A program made the translations under genes and the position numbers. From DAOUBF01 sp034432795 (GTDB lineage: Bacteria > Chloroflexota > Anaerolineae > DSLN01): a stretch of DNA of 64,000 bases. Location of the stretch: NCBI GenBank assembly GCA_034432795.1, contig DAOUBF010000002.1, positions 33,526 through 97,525 of the forward strand. Reading direction: 5' to 3'. The notes beneath the pieces were generated by a model, which made no database searches, had not been told where the DNA came from, and saw nothing but the letters and a program-made list of their open reading frames with translations. Positions within the stretch are counted from its first letter, which is position 1. Every line of letters starts with the position of its first letter. Shown here piece by piece: positions 1 through 7,644 of this stretch.

Positions 1-1
1 C

Positions 2-682
2 GTGCCCACGCTCAAAGAGAAGATGGCCGATACCGGCATTGAGAACCCCTCGCTGGGGCTGCTCAGCTACCCCGTGCTCCAGGCGGCGGACATCCTCCAC
101 GTGAAGGCCGACCTGGTGCCGGTGGGCAAGGACCAGGAATCGCATATTGAGGTGACCCGCGAGATCGCCCGCCGCTTCAACAGCACCTATGGCGAGGTCT
201 TCCCGGAGCCGCAGGCGCTCATCGGCGAGGTGCCCACGCTCATGGGGATTGACGGCAGGGCCAAGATGAGCAAGAGCCTGGGCAACGCCATCTACCTGAC
301 CGACGACCCGGAGACGGTGCGCCAGAAGGTCATGAAGATGTACACCGACCCCAAGCGCATCCACGCGCACATCCCCGGCACGGTGGAGGGCAACCCTGTC
401 TTCCAGTACCATGATGCCTTCAACCCGGACAAGGCAGAGGTGGAGGAATTGAAGGAGCGCTACCGGGCCGGGCGCGTCGGCGATGTGGAGGTCAAGAAGC
501 GGCTGGTACGGGCGCTCAACGCCTTCCTGGACCCCATCCGCGAGCGCTACGCTTACTATAGCGCCCGCCCTGGCCTGGTGGACGAGATCCTGGCCGCAGG
601 CGCGGCCAAAGTCCGCCCGATCTCGCAGGAGACGGTGAACCAGGCCCGCGAGGCGATGGGGCTGGGTGCCCTGCACGTATAG
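2..682 (+). CDS. trpS: Tryptophanyl-tRNA synthetase, C-terminal part (5' truncated by window edge)
   Basis: Charges tRNA-Trp with tryptophan using ATP in the cytosol. The visible 226 residues begin inside the Rossmann catalytic domain (LSYPVLQAADILHVKADLVP-type stretch typical of TrpRS). They include the class I KMSKS loop (AKMSKSLGNAIYL, about residue 88) and the C-terminal helical domain that reads the anticodon. The ordinary TrpRS is about 330 residues, so roughly the first third, with the HIGH-type motif, lies outside the window. The GTG at position 2 is not the true start. The reading frame is intact to the stop. A hairpin follows at 709-724. Confidence 0.95.
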   Translation: MPTLKEKMADTGIENPSLGLLSYPVLQAADILHVKADLVPVGKDQESHIEVTREIARRFNSTYGEVFPEPQALIGEVPTLMGIDGRAKMSKSLGNAIYLTDDPETVRQKVMKMYTDPKRIHAHIPGTVEGNPVFQYHDAFNPDKAEVEELKERYRAGRVGDVEVKKRLVRALNAFLDPIRERYAYYSARPGLVDEILAAGAAKVRPISQETVNQAREAMGLGALHV

Positions 683-708
683 GCCGGGCGACAGAAGCCT
701 GCCCAGTA

Positions 709-724
709 CCGGGCTTCAGCCCGG
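709..724. repeat. Small palindrome after trpS
   Basis: Seven-base arms CCGGGCT/AGCCCGG with a 2-base loop, 27 bases after the trpS stop. A near-identical core (AACCGGGCTGAAGCCCG) recurs in the spacer at about 45547-45563 next to the atp genes. It therefore looks like a dispersed REP-type palindrome that may also end transcription. There is no U-tract. Confidence 0.5.
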
Positions 725-789
725 TTCGCGAAGACCAAATCTGTGTTAGAATTTGTGTTGTGCCAGTATGAGATGCCGGACAGAGAAAC

Positions 790-1956
790 ATGGGCGCGGA
801 CAGGCATGAGGTCATCGTTGTCGGAGCTGGCCCCGCCGGGAGCGTCGCGGCCAGCGTGCTGGCGCAGGCCGGCCGGGATGTCCTGCTCCTGGACCAGACG
901 GGCTTTCCCCGCGACAAGGCCTGTGGCGACATGATCCCCTGGCAAGTCGTGCGCCTGATGCTGGACTTGGGTATGGGGGAGGCGGTGCGCGCCGCCCACT
1001 TCTACCCGATCAAAGCCACACGCATTGTCTCGCCCAGCGGCACAGTGTTTGAAACCCGCGTGTACGATCACGATGGGACGGATACCTGTATCGTCCCACG
1101 TGAGGTGTTTGACGCGATCCTGTGGGAGCACGCCTGCAAGCGCGGGGCGCAGTTTGAGGTCGTCCACGTGGATGCGCCTATTGTAGAGAAAGGGCGCGTC
1201 GTCGGCGTGTCTGGGCGCACAGGATCAAAGCATGGGGCCTGGCGCGAGATCCGGGCGGCGCTGGTCATCGCCGCCGACGGCGCCACCTCGGCCATTGCTC
1301 GCGCGCTGCGCAGGCACAAACCGCCCGATGCGCATCGGGCGGTGGCCCTGCGGGCCTATGTGGACGACTTTGACGTGGTGGACCACATGGCCGAATCGTA
1401 CTTCACCCGCGACCTGGTCCCCGGCTATGGTTGGGTCTTCCCTACAGGGGAAGGCTGCGCCAATGTGGGTGTAGGCATGCGGCTGGACCTCTTCCGGCAA
1501 CGGGGGCGCACCCTCAAGGAGATGCTGGACGATTTCCTGCGCCTCCCCATGATCGCCCGGCGCCGGGGCGCGCACAGCCGCGTGGACAAAGTGCTGGTCT
1601 GGCAACTCCATTTCGGCTCCGATGACTTCCCCAGGACATACGATGGTGCGCTGCTTGTCGGCGATGCCGGGGGGTTCACCGATCCGCTGACAGGGGGCGG
1701 CATCTACGGCGCGATGGTGTCGGGGAAGCTGGCCGCCGAGGCCGCCTTGCAGGCCCTGGCCGAGGGCGAGACGCGCCGGGAGGCGCTGGCTTCGTTTGAA
1801 ACCGGCTGGCGCAAGCAGCTCTGGCCAGCCTTTCGGCTCAGCACCTGGCTGCAGCGCTGGCTGGCCAGTTCTCCGCGGCTGGTGGATTTTGTGGTGAACC
1901 TCCTGGTGCGTCATCCCCGGCTCGGCCAGGCGATCGCCGAGCGGGTTCAGGGATAA
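790..1956 (+). CDS. Geranylgeranyl reductase family FAD-dependent oxidoreductase
   Basis: FAD-dependent enzyme of the geranylgeranyl-reductase/digeranylgeranylglycerophospholipid-reductase family, which hydrogenates isoprenoid double bonds of lipids, quinones or chlorophyll side chains. N-terminal dinucleotide fold GAGPAGSVAASVLAQAGRDV (about residues 9-28), then the family motif KACGDMIP (about 44-51). The C-terminal FAD motif LLVGDAGGFTDPLTGGGIYG is near residue 290. Length 388 matches the family (350-420). The exact substrate cannot be read from sequence; a polyprenyl or lipid substrate is likely because cruF and a polyprenyl diphosphate synthase lie in the same window. The 3' end overlaps the convergent FemAB gene by about 119 bases. 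Confidence 0.88.
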   Translation: MGADRHEVIVVGAGPAGSVAASVLAQAGRDVLLLDQTGFPRDKACGDMIPWQVVRLMLDLGMGEAVRAAHFYPIKATRIVSPSGTVFETRVYDHDGTDTCIVPREVFDAILWEHACKRGAQFEVVHVDAPIVEKGRVVGVSGRTGSKHGAWREIRAALVIAADGATSAIARALRRHKPPDAHRAVALRAYVDDFDVVDHMAESYFTRDLVPGYGWVFPTGEGCANVGVGMRLDLFRQRGRTLKEMLDDFLRLPMIARRRGAHSRVDKVLVWQLHFGSDDFPRTYDGALLVGDAGGFTDPLTGGGIYGAMVSGKLAAEAALQALAEGETRREALASFETGWRKQLWPAFRLSTWLQRWLASSPRLVDFVVNLLVRHPRLGQAIAERVQG

Positions 1957-3061
1957 GCCGGATAGCGAGGGACGGAGAACGGGCGATGCGGGCCAGTTGT
2001 CGCCTGCGCACCCGCGCATACAGCGCGTAGAGGCGCGGCCAGGGGGCATAGTCGTAGGCGCCGATATGGCGCACCACCTGGCCACCGAAGCCCTCCTTGA
2101 AGCGGTACACACCCCACATACGGTCGCGCTCGTCAAACACATCGGGCGCGCCCCACAGGTCGTAGACCGTGCAGCCCTGCGCCCGCGCCCAACGGATGGC
2201 CTCCCATTGCAGCAGATAGTTGGGCATCTTCTCACGGTGGCGCGCTGTAGAGGCGCCATACATGTAGAGGGCCTTCTGGCCGAAACGAAACAGGATGACG
2301 GCGGCCACAGGCTCCAGGTGGGGCGGGTCGCCCTCCTCCGGCACTTCGGCGATCAGCGGGCAGGCCAGCCCGGCCTGCATAAACGCGCCCCAGGCGTCGC
2401 GGTAATAGGCCAGCGGGCGAATGAGAAAGGCATCGCGTTCGGCGGTCTCGGCGTACATCCGGTAGAGCAGTTCCAGGTCGTCCAGGCGGCCCTGCCGCAC
2501 CTTCACCCCCTTACGTTCAGCCAACCGGATGTTATAGCGCGTCTTGGGCTTCATCGCCGCCAGCAGCGCATCGTCGCTCTGGCGCAGGTCAATCGTGATC
2601 GTGTTCTGGAACTGCACCTGGTCCAGCGAATAGCACCAGCCGCGCGCCCGCAGCTCGGCCACAACCGCCTGGCCGAGGGGATCGGGCCGGTCCGCCTCCG
2701 TCCCCGGCAGGCCGGTGCCCAGGGGCACATCCGGATCAATCTTCAGGAACACCGCCCGCTCGCGCCGTGCCAGGGCCTCCAGCACCGACCAGACCTGAGC
2801 GCGCAGCCCGGCGTCCTCGTAGGCCAGGGCCGGGCCTTTGGGCACATAGAGCATCGCCAACGGCAGGGGTGACAGTCGCCGCCGGAGCACGCTGGCCATA
2901 GCTACCATCCGCCTGCCGTCTTCCAAGGCCAGCCGCCGCGCCCTCCACCCGTAGCGCTCCTTAAAGGCGCCCCACTCCCAGCTTTGCAGCACGTGGTGAT
3001 AGGGCAGAGTAGCCAGGGTCGCGTTCCACCAGGTCGGGTCGGTGATCTCACGGATGTTCAT
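1838..3061 (-). CDS. FemA/FemB family peptidoglycan bridge aminoacyltransferase-like protein (copy 1)
   Basis: GNAT-fold FemAB-type protein of 407 residues. Enzymes of this family add amino acids from aminoacyl-tRNA to the lipid II stem peptide. Visible hallmarks: LQSWEWGAFKERYGW near the N-terminus, AMLYVPKGPALAYED, MKPKTRYNIRLAERKGVKVR, ALYMYGASTARHREKMPNYL, LQWEAIRWARAQGCTVYDLW and RFKEGFGGQVVRHIGAYDYA, matching family order. I chose the ATG at 3061 because AGAGGA lies 4 bases upstream and its ATGA overlaps the stop of the upstream paralogue, which implies translational coupling. The reading frame upstream of 3061 is non-conserved. The last 40 or so residues (Pro/Ala rich) lie antisense to the end of the flavoprotein gene and are probably poorly conserved. 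Confidence 0.88.
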   Translation of the reverse strand: MNIREITDPTWWNATLATLPYHHVLQSWEWGAFKERYGWRARRLALEDGRRMVAMASVLRRRLSPLPLAMLYVPKGPALAYEDAGLRAQVWSVLEALARRERAVFLKIDPDVPLGTGLPGTEADRPDPLGQAVVAELRARGWCYSLDQVQFQNTITIDLRQSDDALLAAMKPKTRYNIRLAERKGVKVRQGRLDDLELLYRMYAETAERDAFLIRPLAYYRDAWGAFMQAGLACPLIAEVPEEGDPPHLEPVAAVILFRFGQKALYMYGASTARHREKMPNYLLQWEAIRWARAQGCTVYDLWGAPDVFDERDRMWGVYRFKEGFGGQVVRHIGAYDYAPWPRLYALYARVRRRQLARIARSPSLAIRLIPEPARRSPGRAGDDAPGGSPQNPPAAENWPASAAARC

Positions 3062-4122
3062 GCATTCCTCTGCGCCCCCTCTGCGTCCCCTGTGCCTCTG
3101 CGATTTATATATTGCGTGTATATCCAGTACAAAGGCGCATTGTAAACGCGGTCCCAGGCGCCGACGCTGCGAACCAGGCGCCCCCCGAAGCCGCGCTTGA
3201 AGCGATACACACCCCACAGCCCATCCTGGCGCTGGGTGAACTGGGCTTCCAACGTCTCTTCGTCCTCATCGGGCACGCCCCACAGATCGTACAGGATGCA
3301 GCCGCGCGCCTTCGCCCAACGGATCGCCTCCCATTGGAGCAGATAGGTGGGCATCCGGTTGCGGTGGCGGTCAGAGGAAGCGCCGTAGAAGTACCAGGCC
3401 CGTCGGCCCAGGGCGAAGACCATGAGCGCGGCCAGAGGTTCGCCCTGATACTCGGCGATAAGCAGCGCCGCCCGTCCGGCGGGGACGAACAGGCGATAGG
3501 CCAGCGCATAGTAATCCGGGCTGTGGACGGCGAAGCGATCGCGCTGCGCGGTCTCGGCCATAAGCTGGTGGAAGACAGGCAGGTCGGCCTCGCTTCCCTG
3601 GCGCACGCTCACGCCTTTGCGCTGGGCCAGGCCGATATTGTAGCGCGTCTTGGGTTTCATCGTCGCCAGGATGGTCTCCTCGTTCGGCGCGATGTCTACC
3701 TCAATCGTGCGCGGTGGCTGAAGGGTCTGCGGGCTGGGGCGGAAGCCCAGCCACGCCAGTCGCTCCCGCCAGGCCGGGCTATCCTCTATGTCCGGCTCAA
3801 TCTTGAGGAAGGCCGCCCGCTGGGCACGTGCCGCCGCGTCAATCGCCCGCCATAGCGCCGCAACCTCAGCGTGATCGTCCCAGTCCACCAACGGGCCTTT
3901 GGGGATATAGGCGACCGAGGCCAGGCGCAGCGGCAGCGCCCGAATGAGGAGTTGCGCACCGGCGACGATGCGGCCCTGATCCGCCAGGGCCACGCGGGCG
4001 CACGTCCAGCCGAAGGCGGCCTTCAGCCGCCCCCAGGCTGAGGTTTGCAGGATATGGCCGGCGGGGTGGGCTGCCACAAATGCATCCCAGGCATCCTCTG
4101 GGGGTACGATGATCTCAGGCAC
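3058..4122 (-). CDS. FemA/FemB family peptidoglycan bridge aminoacyltransferase-like protein (copy 2)
   Basis: Paralogue of the downstream FemAB gene, 354 residues from the GTG at 4122. The same blocks occur in order: LQTSAWGRLKAAFGW, VAYIPKGPLVDWDD, MKPKTRYNIGLAQRKGVSVR, WYFYGASSDRHRNRMPTYLL, QWEAIRWAKARGCILYDLWG and RFKRGFGGRLVRSVGAWD. The GTG is favoured because a perfect -10 box (TATAAT) ends exactly 6 bases before it and there is no Shine-Dalgarno, so the transcript probably starts at or next to the GTG. It is first in a two-gene operon with copy 1 (ATGA overlap). A pair of FemAB proteins is common where two different bridge residues are added in sequence; that role is inferred. Confidence 0.85.
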   Translation of the reverse strand: MPEIIVPPEDAWDAFVAAHPAGHILQTSAWGRLKAAFGWTCARVALADQGRIVAGAQLLIRALPLRLASVAYIPKGPLVDWDDHAEVAALWRAIDAAARAQRAAFLKIEPDIEDSPAWRERLAWLGFRPSPQTLQPPRTIEVDIAPNEETILATMKPKTRYNIGLAQRKGVSVRQGSEADLPVFHQLMAETAQRDRFAVHSPDYYALAYRLFVPAGRAALLIAEYQGEPLAALMVFALGRRAWYFYGASSDRHRNRMPTYLLQWEAIRWAKARGCILYDLWGVPDEDEETLEAQFTQRQDGLWGVYRFKRGFGGRLVRSVGAWDRVYNAPLYWIYTQYINRRGTGDAEGAQRNA

Positions 4123-4128
4123 AGGCGC

Positions 4129-4134
4129 ATTATA
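4129..4134 (-). promoter_or_regulatory. -10 box for leaderless-style femAB operon
   Basis: TATAAT on the minus strand with 6 bases between it and the GTG at 4122. There is no recognisable ribosome binding site. A -35 is not obvious. Confidence 0.6.
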
Positions 4135-4340
4135 ACCTGATCCGACGGGTGGCGCATAGACAGCAGGAGCATCAGTTTTTGAAGGAGAACAAGTGGTCCC
4201 CGGCCTGTCATGCGGAGCGCAGTGAAGCACCTCTGTCGCGCAGATAAGAGACCCTTTGCCGCGCTCAGAGCTACCCTGGCACAACGACGCGGGGGTGTCA
4301 GGGTGTCAGATGCTGACAACCGAGCCGGATATGAAGACGC

Positions 4341-4730
4341 TTATTCAGCGCGCCTTGAATACTTCTCCGGCAGCAAATCCTGAACAGATACGACCCTATC
4401 CTCTGCGAGAATCACACGGCAATCCGCTGAGTAGTCTGAGATGAGTTCGCGGCACATGCCGCAGGGCGGTACAATATGGCCATGGCGGTCTACGGCAACG
4501 ATGGTGTCTATGTCCGTATCGCCTGCGGCTGCGGCCATGCCGATAGCAACGGCCTCCGCGCAGACAGCAATGCGCCCCACGGTGGCCTCTAAATGGACGG
4601 CGGAGAAGACCTGGCCGGAGCGCGTGCACAACGCGGCGGCGATATGATGGTGATCCTGCTTAAACCGCCTGGCGATCAGGGCATGCGCCTCTTGAACAAG
4701 GGTTTGATCGTCAGGGTTGAGCATATGCAT
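4341..4730 (-). CDS. Cytidine deaminase-like (blasticidin-S-deaminase-type) zinc enzyme
   Basis: A 129-residue member of the small homotetrameric cytidine deaminase superfamily, which hydrolytically deaminates a nucleoside. The zinc site is CAEAVAIG (C and catalytic E, about residues 57-64) and PCGMCRE (two Cys, about 89-95). The first ligand is Cys in a CAE arrangement, as in small CDAs and blasticidin deaminases. The N-terminal half retains the AHALIARRFKQDHHHIAAAL helix. Start at 4730 has GAAGGA 4 bases upstream; the in-frame ATG at 4724 is an alternative. It lies 17 bases after cruF on the same strand. Substrate (cytidine or an analogue) cannot be decided from the sequence. Confidence 0.82.
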   Translation of the reverse strand: MHMLNPDDQTLVQEAHALIARRFKQDHHHIAAALCTRSGQVFSAVHLEATVGRIAVCAEAVAIGMAAAAGDTDIDTIVAVDRHGHIVPPCGMCRELISDYSADCRVILAEDRVVSVQDLLPEKYSRRAE

Positions 4731-4747
4731 ATGATCCTTCAGGCGAT

Positions 4748-5578
4748 TTATCCTGATTGTAAACCCGTTTCTGGCCCTGTCAATAACCTGCCCAACGCGG
4801 CAATAACAGGGATCCCCATCGCAAAAGGCGCGATCACGTGCACAGCCTCCGGCGCGCCACCGGAGAGGAGGTTGGAGAGCATCATGGCAGCGTAGGCGAT
4901 GACCGGCAGGGCCGCGACGCTTGCGGGCAGCGGGCCAGCAGGCTGGCCACTCCGGCGGCGTTCATACAGGCGGTAGAGCATATACACTGTGAAGGTCGTG
5001 AGCATCCAGCCGACATAATTCTGGACCGGGATGCCGAAGTATGGGCCGCCTTCCTCCCACACCCACGCCCGCACCGCCGGGCCGGACAGGATCGGGTCAA
5101 TCACCAGGTCCCAGGCGGTCATGACCATCGCCGAGAGGAGGGCCAGCCAGACGACGCGCCCCAGGCTGCCGCGACTGCCCACCGCTGGCCCGCCCGCGAT
5201 CAGGTTGGCGATGACATAGCTGGGGTAGATCATCATGAACCAGGCGATGGGGATCAGCACCGGCACGTGGCCGATTTTGACGCCCAGGACATCCGTGTAG
5301 TGATAGCGGCCATAGATCAGGCCCGTCTCCACGCCGACCTGCTCATAGGCCCAGGAGATACCCGCCGTGAGCGCGAAGAAGACCAGCGCATGGCGCCAGC
5401 CCAGGGCATAGGCAGCATGGCACAGGCTGAAGAGCATCAGGAAAATAGTCAGGACGTCCAGGCCACCGGGGAAGCTGGGCAGGCGCACGAGCGGCGCCAG
5501 GATAGGGCGCAGGACGCCTTCGTAAACGAAGATGGCGAGGAAGAGCGTGGCCAGTGCCAGCGGGAGGCGTCGTCTCAT
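4748..5578 (-). CDS. cruF: CruF-like carotenoid biosynthesis protein (DUF422)
   Basis: Polytopic membrane protein of about 276 residues resembling CruF, the carotenoid 1',2'-hydratase (C-1'-hydroxylase) acting on acyclic or monocyclic carotenoid ends. Seen: seven or so hydrophobic segments and the family-type run AYEQVGVETGLIYGRYHYTD, GVKIGHVPVLIPIAWFMMIY, AMVMTAWDLVIDPI and VQNYVGWMLTTF, with conserved Glu, Asp and Trp residues within membrane helices. I prefer the ATG at 5578 (MRRRLPL...). The in-frame ATG at 5593 overlaps a TATAAT (5592-5597) and would be upstream of the expected transcription start. No cruC glycosyltransferase is next to it. Confidence 0.82.
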   Translation of the reverse strand: MRRRLPLALATLFLAIFVYEGVLRPILAPLVRLPSFPGGLDVLTIFLMLFSLCHAAYALGWRHALVFFALTAGISWAYEQVGVETGLIYGRYHYTDVLGVKIGHVPVLIPIAWFMMIYPSYVIANLIAGGPAVGSRGSLGRVVWLALLSAMVMTAWDLVIDPILSGPAVRAWVWEEGGPYFGIPVQNYVGWMLTTFTVYMLYRLYERRRSGQPAGPLPASVAALPVIAYAAMMLSNLLSGGAPEAVHVIAPFAMGIPVIAALGRLLTGPETGLQSG

Positions 5579-5615
5579 CGTCGGTAGCGCCATTATACCC
5601 GATAATTTACCTGAT

Positions 5616-6218
5616 TTACCCACCGTGCGATTTCCAATAGGTGGTCCAACCATAGAACCGGACCATCGCCAACGGAGGGATTTGCAATATCACCAGTATC
5701 TCCCCCAGGATATCGCCAGCAGAGAAAAGGGCATTCATTAGTGAGAGGGTGAATAAGTATGTGATCCACCCTTCACCAAGGAAGGGTGCTCCAAGCAGGG
5801 CAAACATACCAAGCGGAAGAAGTGATAAGGTGAGAAAGGGGATGATCCCTACGATGAGAAGGCGGGTGCGCGAGATAGGGGCATCGTGATAAGCGTAAGC
5901 CACAAATTTACCGGGCCAGAATCCGATGATGGTTTTATCAGAAAGACCCAGATCTGGATAACCTATAGCATGAAGCAATTCATGGGCGAGGATCACAAAG
6001 GGAACAATAAGGATATTGGCCCAGGTCCAGCGAATGGGAAAGATGACATCCACACCAGCCCATAGCCACAAGATGATCAATGCCAGCAGGACAACGGCGC
6101 CGATAAGGAGACCATAGAGAATCAAGGCTATGGGGGATGGCTCACGAAGCTTATGCCAACCTTCTGCTTCAGGGCGAAAATTTGGATCTGCCGGGATCGC
6201 CCCCCAGTGGAATCGCAT
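5616..6218 (-). CDS. DUF3267-type putative membrane zinc metalloprotease
   Basis: A 200-residue membrane protein. After a short soluble start there are two hydrophobic segments (about residues 28-50 and 62-78). The zincin motif HELLH follows (in VPFVILAHELLHAIGYPDLG), then two further C-terminal membrane segments. This order is that of the DUF3267 family of predicted zincins; the biochemical role is unknown. The start ATG at 6218 is preceded by a purine-rich AAGGGGGGAG. It lies upstream of cruF on the same strand with 37 bases between. Confidence 0.75.
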   Translation of the reverse strand: MRFHWGAIPADPNFRPEAEGWHKLREPSPIALILYGLLIGAVVLLALIILWLWAGVDVIFPIRWTWANILIVPFVILAHELLHAIGYPDLGLSDKTIIGFWPGKFVAYAYHDAPISRTRLLIVGIIPFLTLSLLPLGMFALLGAPFLGEGWITYLFTLSLMNALFSAGDILGEILVILQIPPLAMVRFYGWTTYWKSHGG

Positions 6219-6483
6219 CTACTCCCCCCTTAGCAATGTTATAGTTTGGGAACGCATTGGTCAGCCAGAGGTTCGCGCCTCGGGAAGCCCGGCCGTCCTG
6301 GTAAATGAGATATGCACGAACCGCCCCAGAGGGAAACCCGCTAGCTTCTCAGGAATTAGGATATCTGAACAGCAGAATTCAGTCAAGGTGTGGGCGCTAC
6401 GCGCTTTTCTGGCATTTCACCAGGCGAGCAACCTGGTGATAGAGCGCAGCGAACTGGCGGGCTTCGGGGACGCTTTGCTTCGC

Positions 6484-6607
6484 CTGCTATAGCGCACCCC
6501 CTCCCCCGAAGCTTCGGGGGAGGGAGTTGGGGGGTGAGGGGACAATCCCCCTCCCCCTGGACGGGGGAGGGACAGGGAGGGGGTGCCTCAAAGTGGAAAT
6601 GCTCCTA
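6484..6607. repeat. C/G-rich palindromic block, relic of composite MITE-like repeat
   Basis: Occupies much of the 442-base gap before egtD. Two CCCCTCCCCC/GGGGGAGGG-type inverted arms are followed by GGGAGGGGGTGCCTCAAAGTGGAAATGC. That tail matches the right end of the elements at 9111-9268 and 55174-55348 (TGCCTCAAAATTGAAATGCACC form). CTATAG flanks both ends (CTGCTATAGCGCACCCCC and CTCCTATAGAGG). The remainder, 6219-6483, holds nothing I recognise. Confidence 0.6.
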
Positions 6608-6645
6608 TAGAGGAGGGGCGGGTTGTGCCATTGCGCGTCCAGTGC

Positions 6646-6651
6646 TATAGT
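6646..6651 (+). promoter_or_regulatory. Extended -10 box of egtDB
   Basis: TGCTATAGT (extended -10) with a TTGTGC -35 candidate 17 bases upstream and only 9 bases to the egtD ATG. There is no Shine-Dalgarno, so the mRNA leader is very short. Confidence 0.55.
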
Positions 6652-6660
6652 TAGCCTGCT

Positions 6661-7644
6661 ATGTCTATCTTTTCCCCCATCAAGCCCGTAGGGCCGGCGT
6701 TGGACGCTGAACAACTCCGTCGCGAAGTGCTGCACGGGTTACACCGCCCCCAGAAGCAACTGCCCTGCAAACTGTTCTATGACGAGCGCGGCTCCCAACT
6801 GTTTGAGGCCATCTGCGAACTGGAGGAGTACTATCTGACCCGAACCGAGATCGCGATTATGCAGGCCCATATCAGCGAGGTCGCCGCCCTGCTGGGCCGG
6901 GGGTGCGTGCTGATTGAGTATGGGAGCGGGAGCAGCCAGAAGACGCGCATACTCCTGGATGCGCTTCAGGACCTGGTCGCCTATATTCCAGTGGACATCT
7001 CCGAAACATACCTGCAGCGCTCGGCTGCGAACCTGGCGGCAGCATATCCTGGCCTGGCGGTCCTGCCGGTCTGGGCAGACTACACCTACCCCTTTCCGCT
7101 TCCCCCACTCAACCGGCCCGAGGCGCGTAAGGTGGCCTATTTTCCAGGGTCAACCATCGGGAATTTTTATCCGGATGAGGCCATCGCCTTTATACAACGC
7201 ATCGCCCAAACCACCGGCCACAATGGCGCCCTCCTCATCGGCGTGGATCTGAAGAAAGACCCGGACGCGCTACACCGCGCCTACAATGACCGCGCCGGCG
7301 TCACTGCAGCGTTTAACCTGAACATCCTGGCCCGCCTCAATCGCGAGTTCGGCGCCGATTTTCAACTTGACCAGTTCGCGCATTATGCCTTTTATAACGA
7401 GCTTGAAGGTCGGATTGAGATGCATTTGATCAGCCAGCAGGCGCAAACAGTGCATGTAGGGGAGCAGACCATCCCTTTCAAAGCAGGGGAGACGATTTTG
7501 ACCGAGGTCTCCTATAAATATACGCTGGGGGAGTTTCAGCATCTGGCTGCCCAGGCCGGGTTCGGCGTGGGCAGGGCCTGGACAGATGCAGGCTGCCAGT
7601 TCAGCGTTCAATACTTGATCGCTGGGGAGAAGGAACGCACATGA
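6661..7644 (+). CDS. egtD: L-histidine N-alpha-methyltransferase
   Basis: SAM-dependent enzyme that trimethylates histidine to hercynine, the first step of ergothioneine synthesis. The 327-residue length and the family blocks fit: KLFYDERGSQLFEAICELEE and YYLTRTE near residues 36-63, SAM-binding LIEYGSGSSQKTRILLDAL (about 80-98), YFPGSTIGNF and LLIGVDLKKDP. The stop overlaps the egtB start (ATGA), so the two are translationally coupled. The -10 box lies 9 bases before the ATG and there is no ribosome binding site. Confidence 0.96.
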   Translation: MSIFSPIKPVGPALDAEQLRREVLHGLHRPQKQLPCKLFYDERGSQLFEAICELEEYYLTRTEIAIMQAHISEVAALLGRGCVLIEYGSGSSQKTRILLDALQDLVAYIPVDISETYLQRSAANLAAAYPGLAVLPVWADYTYPFPLPPLNRPEARKVAYFPGSTIGNFYPDEAIAFIQRIAQTTGHNGALLIGVDLKKDPDALHRAYNDRAGVTAAFNLNILARLNREFGADFQLDQFAHYAFYNELEGRIEMHLISQQAQTVHVGEQTIPFKAGETILTEVSYKYTLGEFQHLAAQAGFGVGRAWTDAGCQFSVQYLIAGEKERT

